From Chionoecetes opilio (lineage: Eukaryota; Arthropoda; Malacostraca; Decapoda; Majidae), in the NCBI GenBank assembly GCA_016584305.1, contig JACEEZ010020935.1:1-64000 (forward strand): a stretch of 64,000 nt of DNA, in the 5' to 3' direction. Made by a program: the position numbers and the translations under genes. Positions within the stretch are counted from its first letter, which is position 1, and each line of letters starts with the position of its first letter. The notes below the pieces were generated by a model. That model worked only from the letters and a program-made list of their open reading frames with translations. It was not told the origin of the DNA and searched no databases. Positions 33,925 through 44,375 of this stretch are shown here, in pieces.

Positions 33925-34640
33925 TTAGTGTATTTTGAATGTTATAAAAAAAATAAATAACTCATAATTGAAATGACAGGAGTTGAATTTCTTGCTTTAA
34001 AAGAATATTATCATTATTTTATCACACCAGTTGGTACACCTCACAAGACTCCCGGCCTACTAAGGTTGCTTCGGGATGACTTGCAATACCGTAACACTAT
34101 CCCGATTAATGTTCCGATTATGAATATTCTCTGTGACTGGGTTTCACTTACAATATGGCTGTGTGTGTGTATGTGTGTTGGCTCTCGAGCCATTGGTGCC
34201 ATGGATTTCATACATTTCTCAACCTCATTTTAAGCCCTGCAATGGATCGTAGTACGAAGTTGTATACCGTAGCATATTATTATCAGACCCCAATGTAGGC
34301 TATATGCCAATGATGCATCTCCCACTTCTCTGGAGGGAGTAGGCTACTAGTTTGGCTAGTACTTGTTTGTCTTTTAGCCTCTTCCAGTAACTTTTCCCTT
34401 CCATTGTTTGCCATGTTGTCGTTGGTGAAGAATCCTCTGCCCTGTTTTTTTAGGTGTTGTCTCCTTCTGTGTGTGAGTTTTCCAAAGTTGGCAGAAACAC
34501 TCCATCATCGGAATTATAAGTGATTTTCATAAAGGGAACAGCTATTTGGGTTTGCCATCGTCATACATGCTCTCAGTATCTATCCAGATGCTCATCTTCA
34601 CTGCTGCACTCTGCTTCCTGACTGTGGTGTTAGACCGTGG
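33925..34640. other. Unassigned sequence
   Basis: An 86-codon open frame (33973-34233) has no motif I recognise. No repeat structure is evident. Confidence 0.45.
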
Positions 34641-34644
34641 TAAA

Positions 34645-34801
34645 AGGTAAAGATTGGAGCATACGCTAAGCTGCGCGTGGCATGCGGTGCTCATCTCCGT
34701 GGCATTAGCCTTAGAGCCTGTGTTGGTGGGGCCCGTTACCCCGGGACACAGGGCTAGTGTGACTCCCGGGTACCAAAAAAAAAAAAAAAGAAAAAAAAGG
34801 G

Positions 34802-34833
<32 letters not shown>

Positions 34834-34838
34834 AAAGG

Positions 34839-34889
<51 letters not shown>

Positions 34890-35050
34890 AAGTTACCTTC
34901 CCCGAGGTTACCCCAGGTACCCTTTATCAACCCCGAAAGGAAGGAAGAACAGCTGGTAGGCTGGTCACCGACCTTGCCCTGGCCCGGGATCGAACCGGCC
35001 CCGCATATTCGTAGCCAGCAACGGCTACCAACTGCACCACGTAGGCGACC
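34645..35050 (-). mobile_element. tRNA-derived SINE, family B, copy 1
   Basis: Read on the minus strand it opens near 35048 with GCCTACGTGGTGCAGTTGGT (A box) and has GCCGGTTCGATCCCGGGCCA (B box) near 34995-34977. The body includes CAGCTGTTCTTCCTTCC and, distally, GGAGATGAGCACCGC. A T-rich run (A-rich on the plus strand, 34775-34888) sits in the middle. The body is also found at 43275-43545 and is unrelated to family A. Confidence 0.8.
34775..34888. repeat. (A)n/AAAAG low-complexity run
   Basis: About 110 bp of nearly pure A with scattered G lies within the SINE family B copy, splitting its body. Confidence 0.95.
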
Positions 35051-35469
35051 ACCTCCGACTTTTTTTATTTACGTGAGGACCTCAAATCTCTAGGTCTCGT
35101 TTTTTACTGAACTTTGTCTGCCATCGACATACAGGGCCGGATTTAGGAGATGGGCAAGTGGCAGATGCCCAGTAGTCCCGGCAGCCACCAGGCTCAACCT
35201 TGTTTTTAGGGTCTTAAAGTAAATCGTCCAGACCATTTCATCATTTCTGTTTAATGCAATCAATTATAGGCCATTAGCGAGTATATCAACAATATGTTGT
35301 CACTTTTTGCATCCAGTCAGAGCCGTTTTTAAATAATCCGCATCAAATCTCAAATTTCCGAGCTCTCAAAACGCTTCCTCAAGGCTTGCGACGAACGCAG
35401 CAATCCGGCTCGGTGATGTCACAGCAGGAACCGCCTTTTCCCCCGCGGCCTGATAACCACCACTACAAC

Positions 35470-36029
35470 CTATGTCAGGAGGAAGAACGGAGGAAGAAGA
35501 GAGAGAAGGAAGAAAGGAGGAAGAGAGAGAGAGAAGGAAGAAAGGAGGAAGAGAGAGAGCAGGAAGGAAGAAAGGAAGGAAGAGAGAGAGAGAAAGGACA
35601 GAAAGGAGGAAGAGGAGAGACGAGAAGGAAGAAACTGCGGAAGAGAGAGAGAGAAGGGAAGAAAGGAGTAAGAGAAGAGAGAGAAAGGAAGAAAGGAGGA
35701 AGAAGAAAAAGAGAGAGACGGAAGAAAGGAGGAAGAGAAGAGGAGAAGGAAGAAAGGAGGAAGAGCGAGATGAGAAGGAAAAAGGGGAAGAGAGAGAGAG
35801 CAGGAAGAAAGCGAGGAAGAGAGAGAGAGAAGGAAGAAAGGAGGGAAAAGAGAGAGAGAGAAGTAAGAAAGGAGGAATAAGAGAGAGAAGGAAGAAAGGC
35901 GGAAGAGAGAGAGGAAGGAAGAAAGGGAGGAAGAGAGAGAGAGAAGGGAAGAAAGGAGGAAAGAGAGAAGAGAAGGAGAAGAGAGAAGAGAGAAGGAAGA
36001 AAGGAGAAGGAGAGAGAGAGAGAGAGAGA

Positions 36030-36125
<96 letters not shown>

Positions 36126-36290
36126 AGGAAAGGAGAATAGAGAGAGGGGGGAAGAAGGGAGGAAAGAGGAGAGAGCGAGGAAGAGAGAGGAAGAGAGAGA
36201 GAGAGGAGGAAGAAGGAGGAGAGAAAGAGGAGGAAGAAGGAAGGAAAGAGAGAGGAGAGAGAGAGGAAGAAGGAAAGAGAGAGACAGTGG
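35470..36290. repeat. Purine-only GA satellite, array 1
   Basis: About 820 bp almost free of C and T. The first half has a loose GGAAGAAAGGAGGAAGAGAG unit of 25-30 bp; the second half is nearly pure (GA)n at 36010-36120. The long serine/leucine or arginine/glutamate open frames on both strands are products of this composition. Confidence 0.95.
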
Positions 36291-36480
36291 GTTTTAGAGT
36301 TGCCAACGACAACACACACACACACACAGACACATCTCTCCCTCCTTTGCCTATTATCTCTTCATCGCACTGTCTCTCACAACGTATACCTTGTCATCTT
36401 CTAGCAGTAATCCTTCCCTTAGTTATATAATCTGTCCATACGGTCTATATCATAACCATCCACTACAACCTTATAGTCAG
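36291..36480. repeat. Spacer with (CA)n, repeated after the second GA array
   Basis: AGAGTTGCCA, a (CA)n run, CATCTCTCC, TATTATCTCTTCATC, CAACGTATACCTTGTC, AGCAGTAATCCTTCCCTTA and ATCTGTCCATAC occur here and again in the same order at 36890-37110. Together with the GA arrays this makes a higher-order tandem unit. Confidence 0.85.
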
Positions 36481-36527
36481 GAGGAAGAAGGAGGAGAGAG
36501 AGAGAGAGGAAGGAAGAAAGGAGGAAG

Positions 36528-36566
<39 letters not shown>

Positions 36567-36667
36567 AGAGGAGAGACAGAGAGAGAGAGAGAGAAGAGAG
36601 GAGACGAGAGAGGAGAAGAAGAGATAGAGAGAAGGAGAAGAGAGAGAGAGATAGATAGAGCGAGAGC

Positions 36668-36705
<38 letters not shown>

Positions 36706-36836
36706 GAAAGAATGAAAGAAGAGAGAGAGAAGGAAGAAGGAAGGAAGACAGAGAGAGAGAGGGGGAAGAAGGGAGGAAGAGAGAGAGAGAGAGGAGAAGA
36801 AAGGGAGGAAGAGAGAAGAGAGAGGAAGAAGAAGGA

Positions 36837-36867
<31 letters not shown>

Positions 36868-36906
36868 AAGGAAGAGAGAGAGACAGTGTGTTAGAGTTGC
36901 CATGTT

Positions 36907-36949
<43 letters not shown>

Positions 36950-36990
36950 CACACCCACACACACACGACACACACACACACACACACACA
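36480..36990. repeat. GA satellite array 2 followed by (CA)n
   Basis: About 410 bp of GA repeats end at AGAGACAGTGTGTTAGAGTTG, followed by about 85 bp of (CA)n. It repeats the organisation of array 1. Confidence 0.95.
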
Positions 36991-37154
36991 CATCTCTCCG
37001 TTGCTATTATCTCTTCATCTCACTGTCATCACAACGTATACCTTGTCTCTTTTAGCAGTAATCCTTCCCTTAAGTTATTAATCTGTCCATACTGTCTATA
37101 TCTGTCCTATAACACGTAATAATACCGTCAATACTACGCTATGTGGCAAGGCGG

Positions 37155-37395
37155 TGGTGTGACCTGGGTGGCTTCTACTACTTACTACTACTAAGCAACA
37201 CTACTACTATTACCACCACGTACCAACCCACTACTATACTACTACTACTACTACTACTACTAAGCACTACTACTACTATTACTACTAAGTTCAACTACTA
37301 CTACTATTACTACGAAGCTACTACTACTACTACGACTACTACTACTCTACTACTAATACTACTACGACTACTACTACTCTACTACCACTACAGCT
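37155..37395. repeat. (CTA)n trinucleotide array
   Basis: About 240 bp of CTA/ACT repeats with ACG and AAG variants. A related shorter array lies at 38243-38315. Confidence 0.95.
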
Positions 37396-37501
37396 AAGTA
37401 TTAAATTATCCGAACCTTGGGGGGACGAAGTAGGTTGGATAATTGGAATGTCGGATGTTTCGATGTACATTATTTGATAAATATAATAAAGAATTAGATA
37501 T

Positions 37502-37846
37502 CTACTGTACAGGTGTACTGGTTTGGTGTAGGTGTTTGCCTGGCAGCTCTCTTTGATGTTTCCTGCAAGGTAACTGCGTTGATGATGCTCTTCTATAACT
37601 TAGAAACCTGGGTGCAACATATACTGGTTCCATGACTTCCTGAGTTGTGAATTCATTCCTTGTTTCCATGAAGGAAATGAATTTTTCTAACCTTGTTGTG
37701 GCATCATCCCAAGTCCACTTGTGAATTTCCGTCATTAGTTTCTGTACCGCATAAAACTTAAACAAGTTATCTTTGGACTTTAAATGTCCACCACAATCGT
37801 CCTTTGCCGATGTTAAATTCCCGACATATATCTTGTCTAGGAACAC
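37502..37846 (-). other. 114-codon open frame, unknown
   Basis: It opens MFLDKIYVGNLTSAKDD and includes EIHKWTWDDATTRLEKFISF, which has the look of a Myb/SANT-like or MADF-like helix start, then ends QTSTPVQ. Inverted ATTATCCGAAC-like blocks near 37400 and 38145-38240 may be the ends of a small element around it. Codon use is not GC- or repeat-biased, so it may be a remnant of a real protein. No family can be assigned. Confidence 0.25.
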
Positions 37847-38691
37847 CTTGTTCTACTCCTTATAATATTCACCTTTCTGTTCAATTTCAACACAACAGAC
37901 ACGTTACATTTAGCACTTGTAAGACGACATTATTCACGAGGGTAGAAAGGTAAAATAATGGCCAACACAGACACAATGTGGTGTGAAGCAGCCAACACAA
38001 GTGTAAATAAACTCTGAAAATCCGCGCCACGGCCCCCCCCCCCATCGCCGCTAACCAGCGCTGCGAGCGGGTATGTGAGAAAACACGAACTACCTGCTCC
38101 CGCCGGAATTCAACGTCTGACCGAGGTCGTTGTCTGGAATTGTTTTTAATAATTTATCCGACTTGGACATAGAAGAAAAAATCGGTTGCTTTTGGACAAG
38201 TCGGAATGTTTGAAGTTCGGAGTTGGGAATTTGGTTGTACCATTAGTACTACTATTCCCACTATTCCCACCACTATCACCACTACTATACTACTACTACT
38301 ACTACTACTACTAAACACAGGCAGAAGACTGTTGTTTACATTGGAGTTCCTCCTGTGACGTCATCAATAACATTCGTAGCCCTGTTGGAGGGAAAGAAAA
38401 AAAAAATGCGTGCTTTTTACAAAATCGTGTTTTTACGTAAATAAGGCCCTGGAAATTAAATTATTTTTGGTGGTGTATTAGGGTGTTTTGATGAACATTC
38501 AACATAATTAGGCAAAAAAAAAAATGGGTCTGGACGATTACTTTAAGTTTTTTTTTCAGTGGATTCTTTTTTGCCCAATGTATCCAATCCAGTTTGAAAA
38601 ATATCTTGGTTGGCTCGCTGTCAACCTTGGGCAAATTTGAGATAATATAGCATAAAACAAAATGGCCGCCAAGGAAATTCAAAATCATATA

Positions 38692-38814
38692 CAGGGAGGT
38701 CCGAAGATACTAGCAGCTTAGGTTCCACTTGGCATACTCTAAAGTGAATTCTCCGTATAACGAAACACATAACTAATGGTAAAATATAGTTTGGTTCCAG
38801 GCCCCATCAATTAT

Positions 38815-38847
<33 letters not shown>

Positions 38848-39596
38848 CGTTTTTCAAGCTAAAAATAAAATAGCAAACACAACAAACACACAGCGTCTAT
38901 TATTACCCCACTGTACTAACCTATTCTGCAAAGAAAAAGCATTCTGAAAGAGAAAATTAGCAACCAAAATAACATACTGCACATTAATTAAACATTAAAA
39001 CATGCATAACAAGCAAACAATGACCTTGTAATGTAGAAGACTGCCGCCGCGTGATAGCAAGAAGAAGGTAGTGTAGCGGTCCCAATGTTGGGGCCCCACA
39101 CCTGGCTCATTACCCCTAAAGGTCAGAGTCGCCGCCATATGCATTAATTACCCTTCAGGTCACGCTTGCTAGGGGTGACCTGACTGCGATATCCCAAGGT
39201 TGGGGACCCACACCTCTATTACCCCCTAAAGGTAAGGCCGTGCCATAATGCGTAATTACCTTCAGTCATGCCTTGCTAGGGGTGACCTGCCCTGCGGTCC
39301 CCAAGGTTGGGGCCGCACGACCTGCTAATTAACCCTAAATGTAGGCCGCGCCAATGCTTAATTCCCTTCAGGTCCGCTTGCTAGGGTGACCTCCTGGGGT
39401 CAACCAAATCCCCCTTTGTGCCAGCCCGGAGTGTAGGGCGCACTTTTGAATTGATAATTTTACCCACCACCAGTCTGAATGTCGTATCATTGGATTTTGA
39501 TCTCGTATATTGAAAATAGACCCCTCAATTTACACATCTCGTACTCATCGGAATTCCTCGTATACCGAATGCTCGTATAACGGGACCAATCACCTG
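38692..39596 (+). mobile_element. Tigger-like non-autonomous element, family C, in family P copy A (first)
   Basis: It starts CAGGGAGGTCCGAAGATAC after a TA and ends GGGACCAATCACCTG followed by TA. The sister copy of the host at 60030-60050 lacks it. Inside are a poly-A run (38820-38845) and three units of the 108-bp satellite (starts near 39081, 39193 and 39300). Confidence 0.85.
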
Positions 39597-39639
39597 TATA
39601 CATAATTTCTTACAAATTGACATAACCCCGTCAACCATA

Positions 39640-41176
39640 CGGGAGGCTCCGTTATAAACGAGCATTTGATATACGATAATCCGATGATACGAGATGTGTA
39701 AATTAAGGGTCTATTTTCAATATACGAGATCGAAATCCAATGTTACTACATTCACACTGGGGTGAGTGAAAATTACCAAGTTTTTACTAAATAAATTACA
39801 AGTTATTTACTAAAATTATAAACTTTACTGACTACATATATGATTTTACTAAGGTTGTACGATAATCAATCTGAAAATAACTTGTCAGACTGCCCACGAA
39901 TGCTCGAGACGGGTATTAGCAGAGGTAGGAAATTCTCACAGCTCGCTTATTATTGTTTGGTATGCTATGAAATTATCATTCTCAGGTGATGTAGAATAAT
40001 TGATTGCATTTGGATGGATATCATTCATCATATATGAGTAAAGGAGATGAATACCAGCAAGGGACTCATCCACTCTGGCAGCGCGGCCTTTTGGGCACAG
40101 TATCAGAACAGCATGATGAATCCCGTGAGGTGGATAATCACACCATTAGAGACCAAGGGAGATAGAGTTTCCACCCACTTTGGTAATATTTATAGGGGAG
40201 CGAGAACCCCTTGAGGACCTTGATCCCTGGTGATATCCTATGGTGCTAATCACAGGCGTGGGAGCTGACTGGTCTTCAGGAAGGCACAGGTGGGCGGATG
40301 AACGGCGGGTTTTTTACTCAAAAGGTCTTTGAGTGGCGGCGCCGCTGGGCCGCCACAGTATGTTTGGGCCAGATTAAACCGTCCTTATTACTCCGTTATT
40401 ATCAACTTATTGATTATGAAGTGTGATGTTATTATACACGTGTCATTATCCTTATCAATGTAGCAAACAAAAAACCGTGTTTACAACTTAAAAAGGGTGA
40501 TTTAAAGATGTTATTGATGAGGCGCGACTGGCGGGGCAAGAGTGGATGGAGAAACATTCTTGCCGCGTAGCTGCCCCATTACACGATATTCACTATTTCA
40601 ACCCACATACACACCTTCTACCACCAAAACACTAGCACACAGCTCCTTACTTTAGATATCTTACTATCTGATACATTAAAACGCCTTAAAACGCAAGCAT
40701 TCCAAATAAACGAGAATTAAGTTTGAGATGAACGGGGACCAGGCGGAGAGAGGCAGTCTGGCATGCTCATTCTAGCCCGGAAATATGTCATCCGCTGGAC
40801 TTTTTGATTGGTCGAGAAGTTTTTAAAACAGTTTATCATTGGCTGGTGACTGATGATGGCTTGATGCCATCTTTATTTTTATGTTTATTAATGTGCAGTT
40901 ATGTTTTTTGTGTGCTATTTGCTCTTTCAACTGGTTTTTCTACAGACCGGTAGTAAAGTGTAGTAATATAGACGCTGGTGGTTGTTGTGTTTGCTATAGT
41001 TTAGTTTAGCTTGAAAAACATAGTGTTTTTTTTTTGTTTTTTTTTATTGATGGGGGTCCTGGAACCAAACCTATATTTTATACCCTTAGTTATGTGTTTC
41101 GTTATACCGAGTATTTCGCTTTACGAGTATGCCAGGTGGAACCGAACCTGCTCGTTAATCTTCGGGACCTCCCATG
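39640..41176 (-). mobile_element. Tigger-like non-autonomous element, family C, in family P copy A (second, 1.5 kb)
   Basis: The ends are CGGGAGGCTCCGTTATAAAC and, inverted, CATGGGAGGTCCCGAAGATT, with TA at 39638-39639 and 41177-41178. The host reads straight through at 60083-60095 in the sister copy. This is the longest family C member: it keeps about 1.1 kb of unique middle without the satellite and without a transposase, so it may be nearer to the ancestral form. GCTTGAAAAACATAG near 41000 mirrors TTTTTCAAGC in the other copies. Confidence 0.82.
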
Positions 41177-41429
41177 TACATGGATTCCAGGTATTGTTGC
41201 CCCAGAAAATTAATTTCTGGGATTTTCATATCAAAATGACACGCATGTTTTCCAAAATGGCTGTTTTTTTTTTTTTTTTTTTTTTTTTTGTGAATTTTTA
41301 TACTTTATACTAGTATAATAAGAATATTACTTGTTCAACATAAAGTCATACAAAGATTGACAGTTATTTTAGTCAGATGTTTTGAAAGTCCTCAATTTCT
41401 TATGGGCCATGCTAATTCCTTGAGGTAAT

Positions 41430-42084
41430 TAGTAATTCATCCTCATCTCCTCCATCAACTGCGTTCGTGTTTTTTGATCATTGCAACATTCAATGGATGA
41501 TTGACGAGCACAAAACATTGTACATGGTAGCCTCGCTTGTTACATGCGCATCTTGAGGACTCACATGGCTGTTTACTTGAACATGTGCATCCTTATCAAC
41601 TTTAGTATGATTCGTGCTAGCTGAACATTGTCGTAGGGACTGTTGTAGGCAGATGTGACTTTGGTTCTGCTTTTCTTTTGATCCATCCATAACTTTTTTG
41701 GGTTCAAATCTTGGTGGAATCTAGTTGCAGTGGCATTCTTCCTTATACATGTGTGCAGATGATCCCCGCTTGACATTCTCAATGCAAGGCCTCTGTCAGT
41801 AGGTTGAAGAGAACATAACTTGGGAGTAACTGTTCTCCCGACTTCCCCGTACTTGAAGTCCACACACTTACTCTGGCCTCAGACCTAGAAATTGGTCTTT
41901 GATTTGTCAATAACAGGAAGCCAGGAATTTTGTTGCCTGTTCCCCACCTCAGGAACCATTTTAGCCTTAGCATTACTACCGATATCCAGATTCAGACCTG
42001 TTTTCCACAGTACTTTCATCACATCTTTCCCTTTCCCTATACCAAAACTGCTGCCACTGGTATCACATCCAGTAAGAGCATCAT
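41430..42084 (-). pseudogene. Family P protein, copy A: PIN-like and C-terminal region, frameshifted
   Basis: The minus strand starts at the RTE junction with ALTGCDTSGSSFGIGKGKDV near 42080-42020, runs through a TGLNLDIGSNAKAK block, and continues with MDFKYGEVGRTVTPKLCS near 41860, KKLWMDQKKSRTKVTSAY near 41700 and the start of the cysteine-rich tail near 41570. Each block aligns to copy B at 60317-62284. Frames shift repeatedly. The junction GTCAATAACAGGAAG at 41906-41920 is the empty site for the RTE insertion in copy B. Confidence 0.8.
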
Positions 42085-43100
42085 CATCAATCATTGGGGG
42101 CAACGCCGGTATGCGGCGTCGCTCCGCCCACCCTAAACGGACTCCCACTCCCGGGGGTCACCACGGCGCGAGTTCCCCAAGCAGGCGTCCTTTTCCATAC
42201 CAAGCAGCTCTCGACAAGAAACACAACTTGCCCCAGCCCCGAGCCTTGTGGGGCGCCCCCTTGTGCCTCCTCCACGCCGATTGTCTCTTACAGATACAAC
42301 CGATGGGGAAGGATCGGTTTTTCAGGGTAGCGTGCCACATGCCATATAGTCAAGTTGGAGGCTGACGGGAACTATGCAGGTAATAGTCTCGATTCAGGTC
42401 TCACGGTGCATCGCGTGAATTTGACACGTAATCATCCCAGCTATATCCCATGATTCTGCGAAGACACTTATTCCAAGGCATTGATTCGTCCCTCCAATCA
42501 CTATTTAGTTCCTGTCTCAAAGGACCAAGAGTACAACAGGGATCACAAGCGACTTGAAGATCCGGATCTTTGTCCTCCTGCACAGGTACCCAGGACAACG
42601 CCAAATACTCCCACTGAGCGAGTCCTAACACCGTGGGCTATGCCAATCCCGCCGTAGGCTTCTTGAAACGTGACCCTCCGTCATTGTTGGACTGCGCTAA
42701 AACCAAGGTATGGTAAAACACCTTTCCGATCCTAATGTCCATCGGCCACAACGCATGAACAGACTGTACTGCTTCAATCTAGTAAGTCTCCAAAATACCT
42801 GGACCTTGGTCTTGAGCCGAGACCTCAAGTCCCAAAGGCTTTGCCTCCTAGTCGCAGCGCCTCGAGAGCCTCACCAGGACCTCTCCAGGCGCTCAGCAAA
42901 GATTACTGCATCATCGGCAAAAAACAAGATCATTGATCTTGGTGTTTGCCGACGGTGCGCCACAATACTTTGATCTACAACCTGTCCAAACCCAGTCCAT
43001 ACAAGCGTTGAAAATGATGGGGCAAGGACGCACCCTTAGCCTCACTCCTCCTGTATTTCAACAGAAGAATGCTGATACACTGCCCCACACTTCACAGCAC
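42085..43100 (-). mobile_element. RTE-like non-LTR retrotransposon, 5'-truncated, copy 1
   Basis: On the minus strand it carries the end of a reverse transcriptase and the C-terminal region: FNACMDWV-type near 42990, LVFADGAP-type box near 42950, and the region coding RYLCRR-type and HVARYPETDPS-type blocks near 42600-42300. It ends at 42085 in short ATTG/ATG repeats typical of RTE 3' tails. The other two RTE fragments of the window match it. It is inserted in family P copy A after AAGAGCAT. Confidence 0.75.
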
Positions 43101-43127
43101 TCAGTTCCCAAATCATTAGGAGCCAAT

Positions 43128-43185
43128 GCACCTGTACCTGTACCTGTAACCTGTAACCTGTACCTGTACCTGTACCTGTACCTCA
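43128..43185. repeat. (ACCTGT)n microsatellite
   Basis: About nine hexamer copies, some with an extra A, just beyond the 5' end of the RTE fragment. Confidence 0.95.
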
Positions 43186-43274
43186 GTACTTCACAATATT
43201 GTATTTTCATGATGAGATAGATGTTAACTGATTCGCATTTGTTTAAATTAGTTTTCACAACATATTTTAAAAAA

Positions 43275-43545
43275 TCAAGGAAAAAGGAAAAGATGGGGCA
43301 TACGCTTGTGCGCGAGGCTCAGTGCCATCTCCGTTGTAGCCTTGAGCCTATAGTGGATGACAACCGTTACTCGGACAAGGCTGTTGACACCCTGGTTACC
43401 ACAGTTCTTTCCTGCAGGTTTCCCGGTCCAATTTTAAAGCCGAAAGGAGGGTGACGTTTAGGTGGCCGCCGATTCCCTGGCCCGATTCAACCCGGGACCC
43501 GGATTCGTGCTAGGCACGCTACCCAAATACACCACGAGACAACAT
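43275..43545 (-). mobile_element. tRNA-derived SINE, family B, copy 2
   Basis: On the minus strand it starts near 43542 with TCTCGTGGTGTATTTGGGTA (A-box region) and has CCCGGGTTGAATCGGGCCAG (B-box region) near 43495-43476. The distal body GGAGATGGCACTGAGCC matches the distal part of the copy at 34645. Confidence 0.72.
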
Positions 43546-43889
43546 TTAATAAGGATGCATAAGGAAAATCCGCAATAAATCATAAATATTTAGAGTTTTA
43601 TTGCTCATATATTCATCAGTTCTATTGTATTTTGAGGCTATTTTCAAAATTTAGCTTTTCTCCATACGTCATTTTTCAAATGATGTTAGAAATATCAGAT
43701 ACGATTTTTTTAAATGTGTTTCATATGTTCAAATTCCTTCCCGTTTTATAAATGAATAAAAAATAATTACATATTATTTCCATACTGACTCCCACAAACA
43801 AAAGAGGGAACACTTTGTGTGTTTGTCTGTTGGACTGTCTGTTTTGTTTAAACAAATAATGCACATTACAAAGGCATAAAGATATCAGA
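43546..43889. other. Unassigned AT-rich sequence
   Basis: Nothing recognisable is seen. Confidence 0.5.
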
Positions 43890-44375
43890 GACAACTATGC
43901 ACCGCTTATAGGCTACGTATAGTGAGGCTCTATGGTTGTGAGACATGGACACTAAATAGCGACTGGAAAAAGACGAATCGATGCCTTGGTATAAGTGTCT
44001 TCGCAGAATCATGGGGTATCGCTGGGATGATTACGTTCAAATCAGCGTTGCACCGTGAGACTGAATCGAGGCCTAAATTACCTGCATAGTCCGTCGCGCC
44101 AACTTCGGGTATATGGGCATGTGGCACGCTACCCTGAAACCGATCCTTCCCATCGGGTTGTTTCTGTAGGAGACAATCCAGCGTGGAGGAGGCCAAGGAG
44201 GCTCCCACAAGGCTCTGGGGTGGAGCAGTTGATGTTTCTTGTCGAGAGCTGCTTGGTATGGGAAAGGCCTGCATGGGGACTCGCGCGTGGTGTTCCCGGG
44301 AATGGCGTCGTAGGGGGGGTGAGGCGAACCCTACCTCCCGGCGTATGACCCCAATGAAATTGATTGATTGATAGT
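43890..44375 (+). mobile_element. RTE-like non-LTR retrotransposon, 3' fragment, copy 2
   Basis: The plus strand reads LYGCETWTLN-like near 43930, RRIMGYRWDDYV-like near 44005, LRVYGHVARYPETDPSHRVV near 44114, DNPAWRRPR near 44172, and ends in CCCAATGAAATTGATTGATTG, an (ATTG)n tail. It is the same 3' region as copies at 42085 and 60790. Confidence 0.82.

Larger units (their letters stand above)
35218..38542. mobile_element. Insertion at a TTAA site (piggyBac- or Kolobok-like ends), carrying GA arrays
   Basis: TTAA at 35214-35217 and again at 38543-38546 bracket a segment with inverted ends AGTAAATCGTCCAGACC and GGTCTGGACGATTACT. The uninterrupted sister copy reads GGTCTTAAGTTTTT at this point, so the segment is an insertion with TTAA duplicated. 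The contents are long GA, CA and CTA arrays and a short open frame. No transposase was recognised, so the superfamily is inferred from target and ends alone. Confidence 0.7.
35174..42084 (-). mobile_element. Family P long-inverted-repeat transposon, copy A, broken up by four insertions
   Basis: Pieces at 35174-35217, 38543-38691, 39597-39639 and 41177-42084, read in order, reproduce 59863 onward of the complete sister copy (GTCCGGCAGCCACCAGGCTC, then TTAAG-T run, CAGTGGATT, GGCTCGCTGTCAACCTTGG, ATGGCCGCCAAGGAAAT, ACAAATTGACATAACC, ACATGGATTCCAGG). The gaps between pieces are the insertions listed separately. The gene lies at 41430-42084 on the minus strand. The right half is missing beyond the RTE fragment that starts near 42085. 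Confidence 0.85.

Noticed and set aside
34977..35048. tRNA gene
   Set aside because: A and B boxes are present, but the sequence continues into a repeated body and has no proper acceptor-stem pairing visible; it is the head of a SINE.
35366..36333. Long open frames (up to 319 codons) rich in Ser/Leu or Arg/Glu
   Set aside because: They are translations of the GA array in every frame and strand, with no unique sequence.
36419..36993. Frames of 176-190 codons on the minus strand
   Set aside because: Same cause: GA and CA microsatellites read as Ser/Leu and Cys/Val repeats.
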